DNA from: VAZQ01 sp963835165
GTDB taxonomy: Bacteria > Pseudomonadota > Alphaproteobacteria > Rhizobiales > Xanthobacteraceae
Direction: 5' to 3'
DNA length: 64,000 nucleotides
Assembly (NCBI GenBank): GCA_963835165.1
Contig: CAWIGD010000053.1
Coordinates: forward strand, 1 to 64,000
The notes beneath the pieces are model-generated. The model had not been told where the DNA came from and ran no database searches. It saw only the letters and a program-made list of their open reading frames with translations. Below, piece by piece: positions 24,506 through 34,689 of this stretch; position 1 is the stretch's first letter; each line of letters begins with the position of its first letter. The position numbers and the translations under genes were made by a program.

Positions 24506-25411
24506 TCACTCGTTGGCGGGAGGCTTGGCCTGGCGGGCATTGCTCTCGCGCCAGATCAGGAACAGGCCGGACGCCACCACGACGGCGGAGCCGACGATCA
24601 AGGAAACGGTGGGGATCTCGTCCCAGACCGCAAAGCCCAGGACGCTCGCCCAGATCAGGGAGAGATAATAGAACGGGGCCACCGCGGAGGCCGGCGCAAG
24701 GTGCAACGCCCGTGTCCACCAGTATTGGCCGACCGCGTTCGAGGCGCCGTTGAACACGATCCATACGGCATCCGCCGGCGTCGGCGTCACCCAACCCAGC
24801 GGCAACAACAGCGTGAAGAATGCCGTGAGCAGCGTCAGCTGATAGAGCGTCAAGGTTTCCGCCGACTCGGTCGCGGTCATTCCGCGCACCGCGGCGGTGA
24901 CCGAGCCGTAAAGCACGGCGTTCGCGAGCGCGAACAGCGCGCCGATCTGGAACGAGTCGGCGCCCGGATTGGTGACGATGAGCACGCCGCAAAATCCCAC
25001 CAGCAGCGCGGCCCAGCGCGCCATGCCGACCGCCTCCTTGAGCAGCAGCGCCGACACCAACGTCGCGAATAGCGGTGAGGAGAAGTTGATGGCGATGGCG
25101 CCGGCGAGCGGCATGAGGCTGAATGCGATGAGCAGAAAGGTCTGCGAGAAGCCCTGCGAAACCGAGCGCATCACGTGATGGCTCAGCCGTTGCGTGTGAA
25201 AGACCGCGAAGCCGGTCCGCGGCAGGATGAACAGCGCGCAGGTGATGAGCGACACCGCGGTGCGGGTGAACAGCACCTCGCCCACCGGGTAGGTCGCCAC
25301 CAGCCACTTCGAGGCGGCACTGGAGGCCGCGAACAGGATCGTGGCGGCGACCATATAGGCGATGCCGAGCGGTATGTGCTCGCGCCGCACGGGTTTCGCT
25401 GAGACGATCAC
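24506..25411 (-). CDS. EamA/DMT-family transporter
   Basis: A 301-residue inner-membrane protein with ten predicted helices in two EamA repeats. The first begins IPLGIAYMVAATILFAASSA and the second ALFALANAVLYGSVTAAVRG. Family members export metabolites such as amino acids or nucleotide derivatives by proton exchange. The C-terminal tail is basic (LIWRESNARQAKPPANE). It is convergent with the oxaloacetate-decarboxylase-like gene, with 30 bases between stops. Substrate unknown. Confidence 0.9.
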   Translation of the reverse strand: MIVSAKPVRREHIPLGIAYMVAATILFAASSAASKWLVATYPVGEVLFTRTAVSLITCALFILPRTGFAVFHTQRLSHHVMRSVSQGFSQTFLLIAFSLMPLAGAIAINFSSPLFATLVSALLLKEAVGMARWAALLVGFCGVLIVTNPGADSFQIGALFALANAVLYGSVTAAVRGMTATESAETLTLYQLTLLTAFFTLLLPLGWVTPTPADAVWIVFNGASNAVGQYWWTRALHLAPASAVAPFYYLSLIWASVLGFAVWDEIPTVSLIVGSAVVVASGLFLIWRESNARQAKPPANE

Positions 25412-25664
25412 GTCGGGCTGCTCGCTGCGCTCACGCCATGGTTATGGCATGCCGGAGCGCCGACCGTCATTCCCGAGCAACATGACCGGCCCGCCAATTT
25501 GGTCATTGCCACGCCCAGGCCACGCCGGAGCGGCAGCGCCGGTCCTTGAGCGTTGAAGCCGACGCAATGGCCACGCGCATGATCGGCGCTTGTCGACGAT
25601 GGCTGTTTTCGACATGTTTGGAGCCGCAAGGTTCGGATCAGAAACCGCTCCGGAGGAATGCACC

Positions 25665-27131
25665 ATGGGTGACGCGGGCAACGGCGCCACACTGCCGCGA
25701 TCGACAACAGCGAGAGTTGACCGGCGCGCTCTGATGAAATCCGCTGCCGCCCTGCTCGCGTCGACCGTCGTCGCCGGCATCGGGCGGCCTGCGCTCGCCC
25801 AGCGCGGCCCGGTTCGTACTCTGCTCAAAGGCGGCGTGGTGCTCAGCTACGATCCCGCCGTCGGAGATTTCGAGAAGGCCGACGTCCTGATCGAGGACAA
25901 GAAGATCGTCGCCGTACGCCCGGATATCAGCGCCGAGGCGGCCGTCATCGACGCGTCGCGCATGATCGTGCTGCCCGGCTTTATCGACACGCACCACCAC
26001 TTCTATCAAAGTGCATTGCGCAACGTATTGCCGAACGGCGTGCTCGCAGACTATTTCCGCGACATTTCCGGCGCAGCCACCAATCACTATCGTCCGGAAG
26101 ACGCCTATATCGGCAACCTGATCGGTGCATTGCGCTCGCTCGATGCCGGCATCACTACGATCACCGACTTGTCGCAGGTCTCCAATACGCCCGAGCACAG
26201 CGACGCCCTGATCAAAGGTCTCACGGATTCCGGCGTCAGGGCGATCTACGCCTATTCGCGCGGATCGGGCGCCGGCGCCAGATGGCCGGGCGACGTCGAG
26301 CGGTTGCAGAAACAGCATTTCTCCTCGACCGACCAGCTGGTGACGCTGGCGCTCGGCACCGCCGTCAACAAGGACCAATGGCTGCTCGCCCGCAAGTTCG
26401 GTCTGCGCATCTTCACCCATGTCGTCGGCGGCAATCGCGGGCTGGGGCCGGAGGACGTGATGAAGCTCGGCGACGAGGGTCTCATGGGCCCGGACAACGT
26501 CTACATCCACTTTACCAACGCCACGAATGACCAGATGCGGCGGATCAAAGATACCGGCGGGTGGCTTTCCATCGCCTGCCCGATCGAGATGGCCATGCGT
26601 CACGGCATGCCGCCGATCCAGCAGGCGCTCGATGCCGGCATCCGTCCGAGCCTGTCGAGCGACGTCGAGACGACGATGGCCGCCGACATGTTCACGCAGA
26701 TGCGCTCGGTCTTCACCCTCCAGCGCGCCCTGCTCAACGATCGCTCGATCAAGGGCGAGAAAGACTTGCCGCCGCTGCTCAGCGCGCGTGACGTGATCGA
26801 GTTCGCTACGCTGCAAGGCGCGCGCGCTGACGGAATGGAGGCAAAGGTCGGCACGCTCACGCCGGGCAAGGAAGCTGATATCGTGATGTTGCGCACGGAC
26901 TTGATCAACACGCTGCCGTTCAACAGCGCCTATGGTGCGATCGTCACCGCGATGGACACCAGCAATGTCGATACGGTGATCATTGCGGGCAAGGTGCTCA
27001 AGCGCTCCGGCAAGCTCGTTGGCGTCGATCTCGATCGCGTAGGGCGCGAGGCCGCTGCTTCGCGCGACTATCTCGTCGGCAAGCTCGGGTGGCCGCGCTC
27101 GGTCATCGACACGAGCTTGTCGGGGCATTAG
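25665..27131 (+). CDS. Tat-exported amidohydrolase
   Basis: A 488-residue metal-dependent hydrolase of the cytosine-deaminase/TRZ-like amidohydrolase group. The start at 25665 is supported by GGAGG and gives an N-terminal Tat-like leader, with DRRALMKSAAALLASTVVAG, ending at RPALAQ. The metal-site motif is GFIDTHHHFYQSALRN, with further ligands in FTHVVGGN and SSDVETTMAADMF. The C-terminus carries the usual GKEADIVMLRTD and VIIAGKVLKRSGK beta-sandwich pieces. Periplasmic location is unusual for this group. The substrate is unknown. Confidence 0.87.
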   Translation: MGDAGNGATLPRSTTARVDRRALMKSAAALLASTVVAGIGRPALAQRGPVRTLLKGGVVLSYDPAVGDFEKADVLIEDKKIVAVRPDISAEAAVIDASRMIVLPGFIDTHHHFYQSALRNVLPNGVLADYFRDISGAATNHYRPEDAYIGNLIGALRSLDAGITTITDLSQVSNTPEHSDALIKGLTDSGVRAIYAYSRGSGAGARWPGDVERLQKQHFSSTDQLVTLALGTAVNKDQWLLARKFGLRIFTHVVGGNRGLGPEDVMKLGDEGLMGPDNVYIHFTNATNDQMRRIKDTGGWLSIACPIEMAMRHGMPPIQQALDAGIRPSLSSDVETTMAADMFTQMRSVFTLQRALLNDRSIKGEKDLPPLLSARDVIEFATLQGARADGMEAKVGTLTPGKEADIVMLRTDLINTLPFNSAYGAIVTAMDTSNVDTVIIAGKVLKRSGKLVGVDLDRVGREAAASRDYLVGKLGWPRSVIDTSLSGH

Positions 27132-27221
27132 TGCAGCCGCCCCGAGTCCTGGCCGTCACGCCGGCCACGCGATGTGCTTCAATGTCTTGTGGCTGCGCCA
27201 GGCGTGCTGAAGAGGTCACCG

Positions 27222-28295
27222 GTGGAAACAGCTGAACTGAGCGCAAGATGGGTCGCCGCCGCAACGGCGCTCGCCTGCGTGCTCCTGGCGGTTTGCCCGA
27301 CCGCAGCACGGGCGCAAGGCGCGCCGCCCGCGGCCACCTACCCGGTCGGCATCAGGCAGCTCGAATTCGTCGATCAGGACCGCCATCTCGCGCTGGCGGT
27401 CTTCCATCCCGCCGTGGTGCGCGACCGCGCCGCTGCTCCCTTCGTCATGCCGTTCTTCACCGGCCTCAGGAGCTATCGGGATGTCGAGGTCGCATCCGAC
27501 GGTGCGCCGTTCCCCCTCGTCGTCTTCTCCCACGGGCGCGGCAGCAACGGCCTCTACTATGCGTGGTTCGCCGAATTTCTGGCCTCGCGCGGCTACATTG
27601 TTGCCGCGCTCAATCACTACCGCGCCAACACCTGGGACTCCACCATCGTCTACCTCGCCAACAAGCTCTGGCAGCGCCCGCTCGATGTCGGTCTCACCAT
27701 CAGTTTTCTGTTGAACGATCCGTTCTGGGGCAAGTCCGTCGACCCTGGCCGGATCGGCGTCGCCGGCCATTCGCAAGGCGGCTTCACCGCGCTGTGGATC
27801 GGCGGCGCGAAGGTCGACCCCGACAAATACCTGGCCTTCCAGCGCGGGTGGCGCAACAACGCCATGGTGCCGGAATATCTGCGCCGCGAGTTGCCGCTCG
27901 ACGCCGGCCCGGCGCTCGCGGTGCAGGACCGGCGGGTCAAAGCCGTGTTCGCCATGGCGCCCGGCATCGTGCAAGCTTTCGGCATGGATGCGGCCGGCCT
28001 GCGGCAGCTGACGGTGCCGGCCTACATCGCGGTCGGCGCCGGCGACACCCAGACCCCGCCCAAGGACAACGCCGAGTTCGCCGCCAAGTACATCCCGAAC
28101 GCCGAGCTCGACGTGATCCCCGGCAAGGTCGACCACGAGATCTTCGTCAACGAATGTAACGACGAGGGTAGGAATGAATTTCCCGAGGCGTGCGTCGACG
28201 CGCCCGGAGTGGACCGCGGCAAGATCCACGAGAGGGTCGGCACTGCCGCAGTGAAATTCTTCGATGCCGGCCTGAACGTTCGGCGTGGGAAGTGA
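27222..28295 (+). CDS. Secreted alpha/beta hydrolase (PAF-acetylhydrolase/dienelactone-hydrolase-like)
   Basis: A 357-residue exported hydrolase. The GTG at 27222 follows a GAAGAGG site and gives a clean signal peptide (RWVAAATALACVLLAVCPTA, then ARAQ). The nucleophile elbow GHSQGG has Ser near residue 183; VVFSHGRGSNGLYYAWFAEF forms the oxyanion region; the late GKVDHEIF carries the candidate histidine. Related proteins are annotated as predicted dienelactone hydrolases or platelet-activating-factor acetylhydrolases. It lies 90 bases after the Tat amidohydrolase on the same strand, so the two may form a periplasmic ester/amide-degrading pair. Confidence 0.82.
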   Translation: METAELSARWVAAATALACVLLAVCPTAARAQGAPPAATYPVGIRQLEFVDQDRHLALAVFHPAVVRDRAAAPFVMPFFTGLRSYRDVEVASDGAPFPLVVFSHGRGSNGLYYAWFAEFLASRGYIVAALNHYRANTWDSTIVYLANKLWQRPLDVGLTISFLLNDPFWGKSVDPGRIGVAGHSQGGFTALWIGGAKVDPDKYLAFQRGWRNNAMVPEYLRRELPLDAGPALAVQDRRVKAVFAMAPGIVQAFGMDAAGLRQLTVPAYIAVGAGDTQTPPKDNAEFAAKYIPNAELDVIPGKVDHEIFVNECNDEGRNEFPEACVDAPGVDRGKIHERVGTAAVKFFDAGLNVRRGK

Positions 28296-28498
28296 ACGCT
28301 CGATCGGCTGCTCGCGGCCCGGTCGAATAGCGGCCCGGCCGAAGCAGCAGACGTCGCTGGCGTCAGTCCCCGGGCTCTCCCGCGATGACATCGGCCCACA
28401 GCGCCTCGATCTCATCGGGATGAGCGGAGATCATCGAAGGATGGAGCCCCGGGTGGCATCGTTCCATTTGTTGTCCGGCGAAGGTAGGATGAAGATCA

Positions 28499-29542
28499 AT
28501 GAGTTGTCTTCAAAGGCCTTTGGCCCCGCAGTTGCGACATGTTTGGATGACGTACTTGTTAAGGCAAGCGACCCCAACGACACCATTTCGATTGGTCATG
28601 GCGTTCGTCGCGGCGTTGTTATTTTCACTCGCGGGCGGCAGTGCAGGGTCTCAGACCAACAGGACGATCAAGATCGTGGTGGCAGTGCCGCCTGGCGGCA
28701 ACACCGATATCGTGGCGCGTGTGTTGGCGGACCAGATCGGCCGGGCCCATGGCCCCGCCATGGTGATCGAAAATCGTCCGGGAGCAGGCTCCGCGATCGC
28801 AACCGAGGCTGTGGCGCGCGCCGCGCCTGACGGTAACACCCTGCTGATCGCCGGGAACTCGTTTGTGGTCAATCCGCATCTCAGGAAGGTCAACTACGAC
28901 CCGTTGGCGAGCTTCGAGCCGATCTGCTACCTCGTGACGTCACCGACCGTCATTGTCGTCAACGCTGCGTCGCCCTACCGCACGCTCACCGATCTCATTA
29001 ATGCTGCACGCGCCAAGCCCGGCGAATTGACCCTGGCGAGCGTTGGTCCCGGAAGCGCTGCGCATATCGCGATCGAAATACTCAAACGCGCGGCTGATGT
29101 TAATTTGACCTTCGTCCCGTATCCCGGCACCGCTCCTGCGGTCAACGCGCTCTTAGGTGAGCATGTGACGTCGGTGCTCGCCAACGTCACGGACGTGGTC
29201 GAGCAGGTAAAGGCGGGCAAGCTGCGCGCGCTTGCCACCGCCTCACGGACTCGAATCGAGCCGTTGCCCGATGTGCCGACCGTCGCTGAGTCCGGTTACA
29301 AGGACTACGAGGCTGACATCTGGTACGGAGTGCTCGCACCGGCAAATACGCCGAAAGAAATCGTCTCCCAACTCGCCGGTTGGTTCACCGCCGCAATGAA
29401 TGCACCCGATATCAAGCCCAAGCTCCTCGGCCAAGGTCTCTATCCCGTGGGACTGTGCGGCGCCGATTTCGCGGCGCATATCCGCAAACAATATGACGAC
29501 TACGGCCGCGTGATTGGCGCGGCGAAAATCAAGGCTGAGTGA
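28499..29542 (+). CDS. Bug/TctC-family tripartite tricarboxylate transporter binding protein
   Basis: A 347-residue periplasmic binding protein. A signal region (LVMAFVAALLFSLAGGSAGS) precedes the family block IKIVVAVPPGGNTDIVARVL, followed by VIENRPGAGSAIATEAVARA and GNTLLIAGNSFVVNP. Family members bind small carboxylates for TctAB-type transporters, which are absent here, so this is an orphan as is common in this clade. The start is uncertain; later ATGs at about 28547 or 28598 would give a tidier leader. It faces the second Bug protein convergently. Confidence 0.87.
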   Translation: MSCLQRPLAPQLRHVWMTYLLRQATPTTPFRLVMAFVAALLFSLAGGSAGSQTNRTIKIVVAVPPGGNTDIVARVLADQIGRAHGPAMVIENRPGAGSAIATEAVARAAPDGNTLLIAGNSFVVNPHLRKVNYDPLASFEPICYLVTSPTVIVVNAASPYRTLTDLINAARAKPGELTLASVGPGSAAHIAIEILKRAADVNLTFVPYPGTAPAVNALLGEHVTSVLANVTDVVEQVKAGKLRALATASRTRIEPLPDVPTVAESGYKDYEADIWYGVLAPANTPKEIVSQLAGWFTAAMNAPDIKPKLLGQGLYPVGLCGADFAAHIRKQYDDYGRVIGAAKIKAE

Positions 29543-29738
29543 GCTTGGGGCGTCGCTTTTTCCGCCTCGGCGCAACCTATCGAGGCAGGGGAGCGCCGTG
29601 GCGGGTTTTGGTGCGTTCTCGGTGACGTATCGAAGGTGCGCGCCGGGAAGGATGAAAGCGGAACTCATTGTCATTGAGATCCGCCGCGTAATGTTGAGTG
29701 CCGGCGCCGTAGCAGCGGCTCATTAAGGAGATGCCGCG

Positions 29739-30806
29739 CTACTTCACCAGCTTGTTCGTGTAGTCGATCACGAACGCTTTGACCTCCGGCTTCACTTTCC
29801 CGAGTGTGGTGATGATCTCCTGCGCGTCGGCGCCGGGGACGAGCAGTGGATCGGTCTTCACCGCGGTCGAATAGTCGCGGATGAAGTCTTTGTCCTGTGA
29901 CAGGGCGATGAAGGCTGATCGCATCACGCCGGTGATCTCGGCGGGCGAGTTGGGAGGCAGCAGCGCTGTCCTGAACATCGCAACCAGCGGGTCGCTGCTG
30001 GTTCGCAGCACCTCGTAGAGAAACCCGGACGGCTTCTTGTGGTGGACGGATTCGAAGAACTCCTCGAAGGTCGGCAGGTCGGGCATGGCGCGGCTGCGCG
30101 GATAGCCGCCGTCTTTTCCGCGAGCAGCGATCTGCCATAGCGGCAGGACAAGATCCGCCATGGTCGGCTCGACCGACCCACGCCAGCCCGGCAACGAGGT
30201 GTTCGCGAACTGGCCTATATTCTGCAAGATCGCGGTTTCGACCTCCTTCAATCCGCGATAAGCCGGCACCGCCTGATACTTGATGCCCAGGAGATCGAGG
30301 GACAGCGACTGATTGACGGTATTGCTGTTCTGCAGATTGAGCGAAAGCGCCTTGAAGTCTCGCGCCTTCATGATGTCGGTCGCGACCTTGAGGCCGGGCG
30401 GCGTATCCTTGCGGGCATACGCGACCAGCGGATTCTCGAAGCCCGCGATCATCGCGAATTCCGAGTAGTTGGTGCGAAGCGACGGGTTTGCAACCAGCTG
30501 GGCAATTACGTCCAATGTGAAGAAGCCGATCGTCTCGCCGTTCGGCGCCGCCTCACCGAGCTGATTGCTGCCGATGATGCCGCCGGCGCCGCTGACATTC
30601 TTGATGACGACGGTGGGTTTGCCGGGGATATGGTTGGGCAGGTGCTGCGCGACGATGCGTCCCTCGATGTCGGCCGGTCCGCCGGCCGGGTAGTTGATGA
30701 TCATGGTGATGGTCTTGCCCTTGTAGAACTGGGCAAGCGCGACCTGCGGAAAAGCAGCGGTCACCAGCGCGGCAAGGCCTGCAACGAGCAGAATTCTTCG
30801 CGGCAT
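29739..30806 (-). CDS. Bug/TctC-family binding protein, divergent type
   Basis: A 355-residue exported protein with start fixed by GGGAGG seven bases before ATG at 30806. The leader is MPRRILLVAGLAALVTAAFP, then QVALAQ. The mature part has TITMIINYPAGGPADIEGRI, VVIKNVSGAGGIIGSNQLGE and GETIGFFTLDVIAQL, the Bug signature with variations. It is a second orphan solute-binding protein beside the one at 28499. Together with the pair of periplasmic hydrolases, the segment looks geared to scavenging carboxylates. Confidence 0.82.
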   Translation of the reverse strand: MPRRILLVAGLAALVTAAFPQVALAQFYKGKTITMIINYPAGGPADIEGRIVAQHLPNHIPGKPTVVIKNVSGAGGIIGSNQLGEAAPNGETIGFFTLDVIAQLVANPSLRTNYSEFAMIAGFENPLVAYARKDTPPGLKVATDIMKARDFKALSLNLQNSNTVNQSLSLDLLGIKYQAVPAYRGLKEVETAILQNIGQFANTSLPGWRGSVEPTMADLVLPLWQIAARGKDGGYPRSRAMPDLPTFEEFFESVHHKKPSGFLYEVLRTSSDPLVAMFRTALLPPNSPAEITGVMRSAFIALSQDKDFIRDYSTAVKTDPLLVPGADAQEIITTLGKVKPEVKAFVIDYTNKLVK

Positions 30807-30839
30807 TTCGCAACCTCCCAAACGCTCCCGTCCTTCACG

Positions 30840-31475
30840 AAACGGCCGGCCGCAATTACCGGCATGGACTCCAGACCGGAGCGGGTCGGACGCTATGGGA
30901 AAGATTAAAGAATGTCATCTGCGCGTGGCGCTCGCGGTTACGGTGTGGCTGGGGCGGCATCGCGGAAAAGCGGCAGAACGTTCACCGCGCTCGGGCCCTT
31001 GCGCGACGCGATGAACGGCCGCCGCGGTCAGGCTCTGGAGAGGGCGGGCTTTCGTCAGGTCAAGTGTGCGCTCGATCGGGTGCCGCAATCCGCTTGAATG
31101 CGATCGCGCCGCAGTCGCTGCGATGCTTCGCACGCGCCGCGGCGGGACGGCATCGCTCGCATCGTCATTGGCCTTCTCGAACCAAATGGCTTTCAACTCG
31201 GCCTTGACGGTGCGCCCGCTTGCTCTCAACGTTGCGCTCGGCCTGATCGCGTGTCCTTTGATGAAGGTTCACGGCGTTGGCGCCAACCGCAGGCATCCCA
31301 ACTCTTCCCTTGCCTAGGTAGGATTTTACGACCGTGAGGGACAGGGATCACCTCGGATCAACGCCTCGATGGCGCGTGCGCTCGTGGAGCGTCTGACAGC
31401 CCTCGCCGCAGAACAGGGCACTCGAATAGCTGGCTCGTCGCGCGTAGGCCTCCTCAAAGGGATACGGAGGTAGAC
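30840..31475. other. Gene-poor intergenic stretch
   Basis: About 635 bases between a Bug-protein gene and the collagen-like lipoprotein gene. No reading frame here has family character. No strong hairpin or tRNA was seen. The last bases (TACGGAGGTAGAC) hold the ribosome-binding site of the lipoprotein gene. Confidence 0.4.
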
Positions 31476-31811
31476 ATGCAAGTTCGCTGGTTCGTGGTTC
31501 TCCTGGTCTTGGTGCTCGCCGCTTGCGGAGAGACGGAGGCGCCGATGCGGGGCGAACAGGGACCGGCAGGGGACCCGGGACCACCGGGCCCCGCCGGACC
31601 GGCGGGCGCAAGCGGAACGATCATTCGTTTTGTCGATGGAGAATGTCGCCAAGCCTGCATCATGGCATGCGAGCAAAACGAACGCATCCTCAACGCCTAC
31701 GCGATCAATCCGGGCGGCGCCTTCACTTTCGACGCCGAGAACAAAGCGACCTTCAGACCACCGCGGCAGGGCGTGGCCGTCAAGGTCGTCCTGGCCTGCG
31801 TCCAGAAGTGA
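31476..31811 (+). CDS. Small lipoprotein with collagen-like repeat
   Basis: A 111-residue lipoprotein. The signal peptide MQVRWFVVLLVLVLAAC ends in a lipobox (L-A-A-C, Cys17). Residues 26-46 carry six or seven Gly-X-Y triplets (GEQGPAGDPGPPGPAGPAG), a collagen-like stretch. The C-terminal globular part has four cysteines (DGECRQACIMACEQNERI and VLACVQK), probably disulphide-bonded. It should be anchored in the envelope, and the triplets could trimerise. A GGAGG site lies five bases upstream. Confidence 0.82.
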   Translation: MQVRWFVVLLVLVLAACGETEAPMRGEQGPAGDPGPPGPAGPAGASGTIIRFVDGECRQACIMACEQNERILNAYAINPGGAFTFDAENKATFRPPRQGVAVKVVLACVQK

Positions 31812-32028
31812 TCTTCGACATTAGGCTGGCAAGCACTCGTCGGGTCCGTTTGACGAAAATGTCACAGTAATAGAATGTTTATGTCGTCCTATTGCCGAAA
31901 CGCCACCCGCCAAACTACCCTATGAAAGATCACGATCCGCCAGACTCGTGATCGCATTGCTGCACAAGGAAGCCCCGGCCATGCGGCCCGGGGTTTCTCT
32001 TGACCCCAGCGGCCGACGGAGCGGCGCC

Positions 32029-32229
32029 ATGACGACCGATGCGGAAATCGACGCAGCCACTGAAGCAATGCGCAAAATCCGAACCGTCGGGGGAAAAATC
32101 CACGACGATGTTCTGCGCGCCTATGCGCGCGCGGCTCTCGAGGCGGCGGAGCGTGTTCTGATCGAGCGCGTTCGAAAGCGCACCGAGCTTAGGCAAAACC
32201 TGAGCAACGGAAGCCCGCCGCCGGGGTGA
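32029..32229 (+). CDS. Small hypothetical helical protein
   Basis: A 66-residue protein from ATG 32029 (MTTDAEIDAATEAMRKIRTV), rich in charged residues and predicted to be helical (AYARAALEAAERVLIERVRK). A longer frame starts at 31948, but only the later ATG has an ACGGAG site at a good distance. I do not recognise the family. It precedes the HAD phosphatase gene by 244 bases. Confidence 0.55.
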   Translation: MTTDAEIDAATEAMRKIRTVGGKIHDDVLRAYARAALEAAERVLIERVRKRTELRQNLSNGSPPPG

Positions 32230-32473
32230 GGGAAACCCGCCGAGCGCCCACCCGGGCTTCTCGCACGATAACGATCATCACCGCTCCGTTGAGCCGTTCG
32301 CCTCATCACATCAAAGGGTGGGGTGCGGGCGCCCGAGCATCGACGGTGGTTTTGGGCGCTGCACTTTCTCAGCAAGCCGGAGTCTACGCAGATCGATGCC
32401 GATCGGTCCGGCGAAAGCGAAATCGGATTGCTGCCAACTATTCGCGCCTGTTCCGGGACGGCGAGGGGAAAGC

Positions 32474-33160
32474 GTGACGTACAGGCTGGTCATTTTTGAC
32501 TTCGACGGAACTCTCGCTGACAGCGCGAGCTGGTTCGTGAAAGCTCTCAACGATCTCGCGCCGCGTCACGGCTTTCGGCCGGTCACCGAAGCCGAGATAG
32601 AAATGCTCCGGGGGCGCGGCAATCGTGAGATCATCCGCTATCTGAGACTCTCCAGGTGGAGGCTCCCGTTCATCGCAGCGGATCTCCGCAGGCGCGCCGC
32701 GGCCGACGCTGCAAGCATCAGCCTCTTCGACGGCGTGGAGCGGCTCCTTGCTACGCTTCATCGGAACGGGGTGACATGCGCCATCGTCAGTTCGAACTCG
32801 GAGATGAACGTCCGGCAAGTGCTGGGAGCCAAAGCAGCCGAAGCTGTTTCCTTATTCGACTGTGGAGCGGGCCTGTTTGGGAAGGCGAAGAGGTTCCGCC
32901 GGTTGATGAAGCGCGCCGGCGTGGCGGCGGCCGAAACCATCTGCATCGGCGATGAACAACGGGATATGGAGGCGGCACATGCCGTCGGGGCGGCGTCCGG
33001 CGCAGTCTTTTGGGGCTACGCGACCCGTGACTTGCTCATGCGTTGCGGACCCACAATGACGTTCGAGCGTCCAATGGACATTGTTGGCGGCGTCGGTTGC
33101 CCGCACGGGTGGTCGGATGATCGCGCGCGGATTGGGGAGACCGCCGTCCTCGGTCGTTGA
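32474..33160 (+). CDS. HAD-superfamily phosphatase (phosphoglycolate-phosphatase-like)
   Basis: A 228-residue HAD hydrolase from a GTG start with AGGGGAA upstream. Motif I is FDFDGTLADS (Asp9, Asp11), motif II is AIVSSNS (Ser106), motif III is Lys137 in LFGKAKR and motif IV is IGDEQRDMEA (Asp160, Asp164). The cap region is helical, fitting the phosphoglycolate phosphatase/Gph group that acts on small phosphorylated metabolites. Upstream in-frame codons from 32318 lack homology and are excluded. The C-terminal 40 residues are less typical. Confidence 0.85.
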   Translation: MTYRLVIFDFDGTLADSASWFVKALNDLAPRHGFRPVTEAEIEMLRGRGNREIIRYLRLSRWRLPFIAADLRRRAAADAASISLFDGVERLLATLHRNGVTCAIVSSNSEMNVRQVLGAKAAEAVSLFDCGAGLFGKAKRFRRLMKRAGVAAAETICIGDEQRDMEAAHAVGAASGAVFWGYATRDLLMRCGPTMTFERPMDIVGGVGCPHGWSDDRARIGETAVLGR

Positions 33161-33429
33161 ACCGCGACGTCCAATCGTTAAGGCTCGAACAGCGATGAGT
33201 GAACGCGGGTGAGCACTGCTCGGCCGTAAGAATGGCCACGTCGCCACACGGTCAGAGGCGTCCCCCGCTGCGCGCGTTGATCCATCCCAGCGGTCAGGAC
33301 GGGGGCCTCCCATACGAACTCGCGACGCGAACCGACAATGGCGCACACCTTGTCAACTCAATCGTCGAAGACTTACGATATCCGCCAGTCTGGGCGCTGG
33401 TGACCCAGACAGAAGGCAGGGAGGGCGTC

Positions 33430-33855
33430 ATGCTGACACGACGAGGATTCGCGGGTTTCGCTTCATGCGCGATCTGCGGAATTACGGAGTTTGTTGCTAC
33501 TGCAGCGTCGGCCCAAGGTACGCCGCCCGCAGCGAGCGGCGGCGTCACGCGAAAGATCCTGTCGCAGACAGACGGTCCAGCGCCGGGCTATGTGACGTTA
33601 CTTGTGGAAGCGACAATAGAGCCGGGAGTGGCGGTCGGGCGACACACGCATCCGGGAATCGAATCCGCCTATGTCATGGAAGGTGGTTTCGAGCTTCCCA
33701 TACAAGGTCAACCGACCCGCGTACTCAAAGTAGGCGATGCCTTCCAAATACCGCCCGAAACGCCCCATGCGGGTGGAAAGGCTGGCGACGCCAAGACCAG
33801 AATTCTTATCACCTATGTTGTGGAGAAGGGAAAACCCCTCGCATCTCCAGCCTGA
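33430..33855 (+). CDS. Exported cupin-domain protein
   Basis: A 141-residue cupin with a Tat-like leader (MLTRRGFAGFASCAICG, ending at ASAQG). The metal site of the single beta-barrel is visible as His72, His74 and Glu78 in GRHTHPGIESAYVMEG, plus His113 in PPETPHAGGK. Small exported cupins of this kind are common in this clade, with unproven enzymatic or sensory roles. The ATG at 33430 is preceded by GGGAGGG four bases away and is preferred to the longer frame from 33199. Confidence 0.85.
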   Translation: MLTRRGFAGFASCAICGITEFVATAASAQGTPPAASGGVTRKILSQTDGPAPGYVTLLVEATIEPGVAVGRHTHPGIESAYVMEGGFELPIQGQPTRVLKVGDAFQIPPETPHAGGKAGDAKTRILITYVVEKGKPLASPA

Positions 33856-34689
33856 TCATTTGCGAGTTGGGCGCTCATTTGTCTGCCGTGTGGTGCTTGC
33901 GGATCATTTAGCCGGGCGTGTATGCGCCCAGCGGTGCTTGGAATTTGTCATCGCGAACTCGCCGGCTCGCGGACGGCGACGGGACGACAAGAGCGATCAT
34001 GGCAACAGGCCGGCAACGGCAAACGTTGCCGGCGAAGCGGCGCAACTTCCCACTTCGCACGAGTTGCCACCAGCCGCAGCGCGCACGGTACCCAACTCCG
34101 CGGATCGGACATCCGCTATCGGCGAAAGAGGCGGAGCGGACCTTGCGTTCGGGCTTACAGGTTACGTGGACAATCTGCGGACAGACATGCCGAAGCGGGG
34201 GCGCGATCTTCCGCTAAATAGTTGAAGGCGTTGGCGCGCCACGGTCGATGAAGATGGGCACTACTCGTTCGCCGTGGCGCTATGATGCCGCAATCCGCCA
34301 CGCGCTCCAATCGGCTAATCTGCGGCGGCCTGCGATTTTGCACTACGCCTCATCGGCGGCTGTGTCCCCGATTTCGCAGGGTGGTCCGGTTACTCTTCGA
34401 TAGCGGTCCTGTCGCTCAACAGAGGAAGGGGCGAGGACAAGCCGAGAGATCGCATGACGATGCGCATGCAACCAGGCATAGCAAAATGCGCCTCGGGGGA
34501 ACGAAAGTTCAGAGGCGATGCGGCCGGCTCGAGGCGCGGTGATTGATCGACGGCGATGGACGCAAAGGAACGCAGGGCGGGCGAAACAAGCGCTACGCGA
34601 CGAACGACTACGCAACGACGATATCACACACGTGCGGTGCCGAAGAGACGTCAACATGGGATGGTCGGCAAGGGTGAAACTTCCGATTT
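33856..34689. other. Gene-free accessory stretch
   Basis: About 830 bases after the cupin with no convincing gene on either strand. Several overlapping open frames exist, but none shows family character or a good ribosome-binding site. The stretch marks the transition from the ordered core to the rearranged accessory half of the window. Confidence 0.4.
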
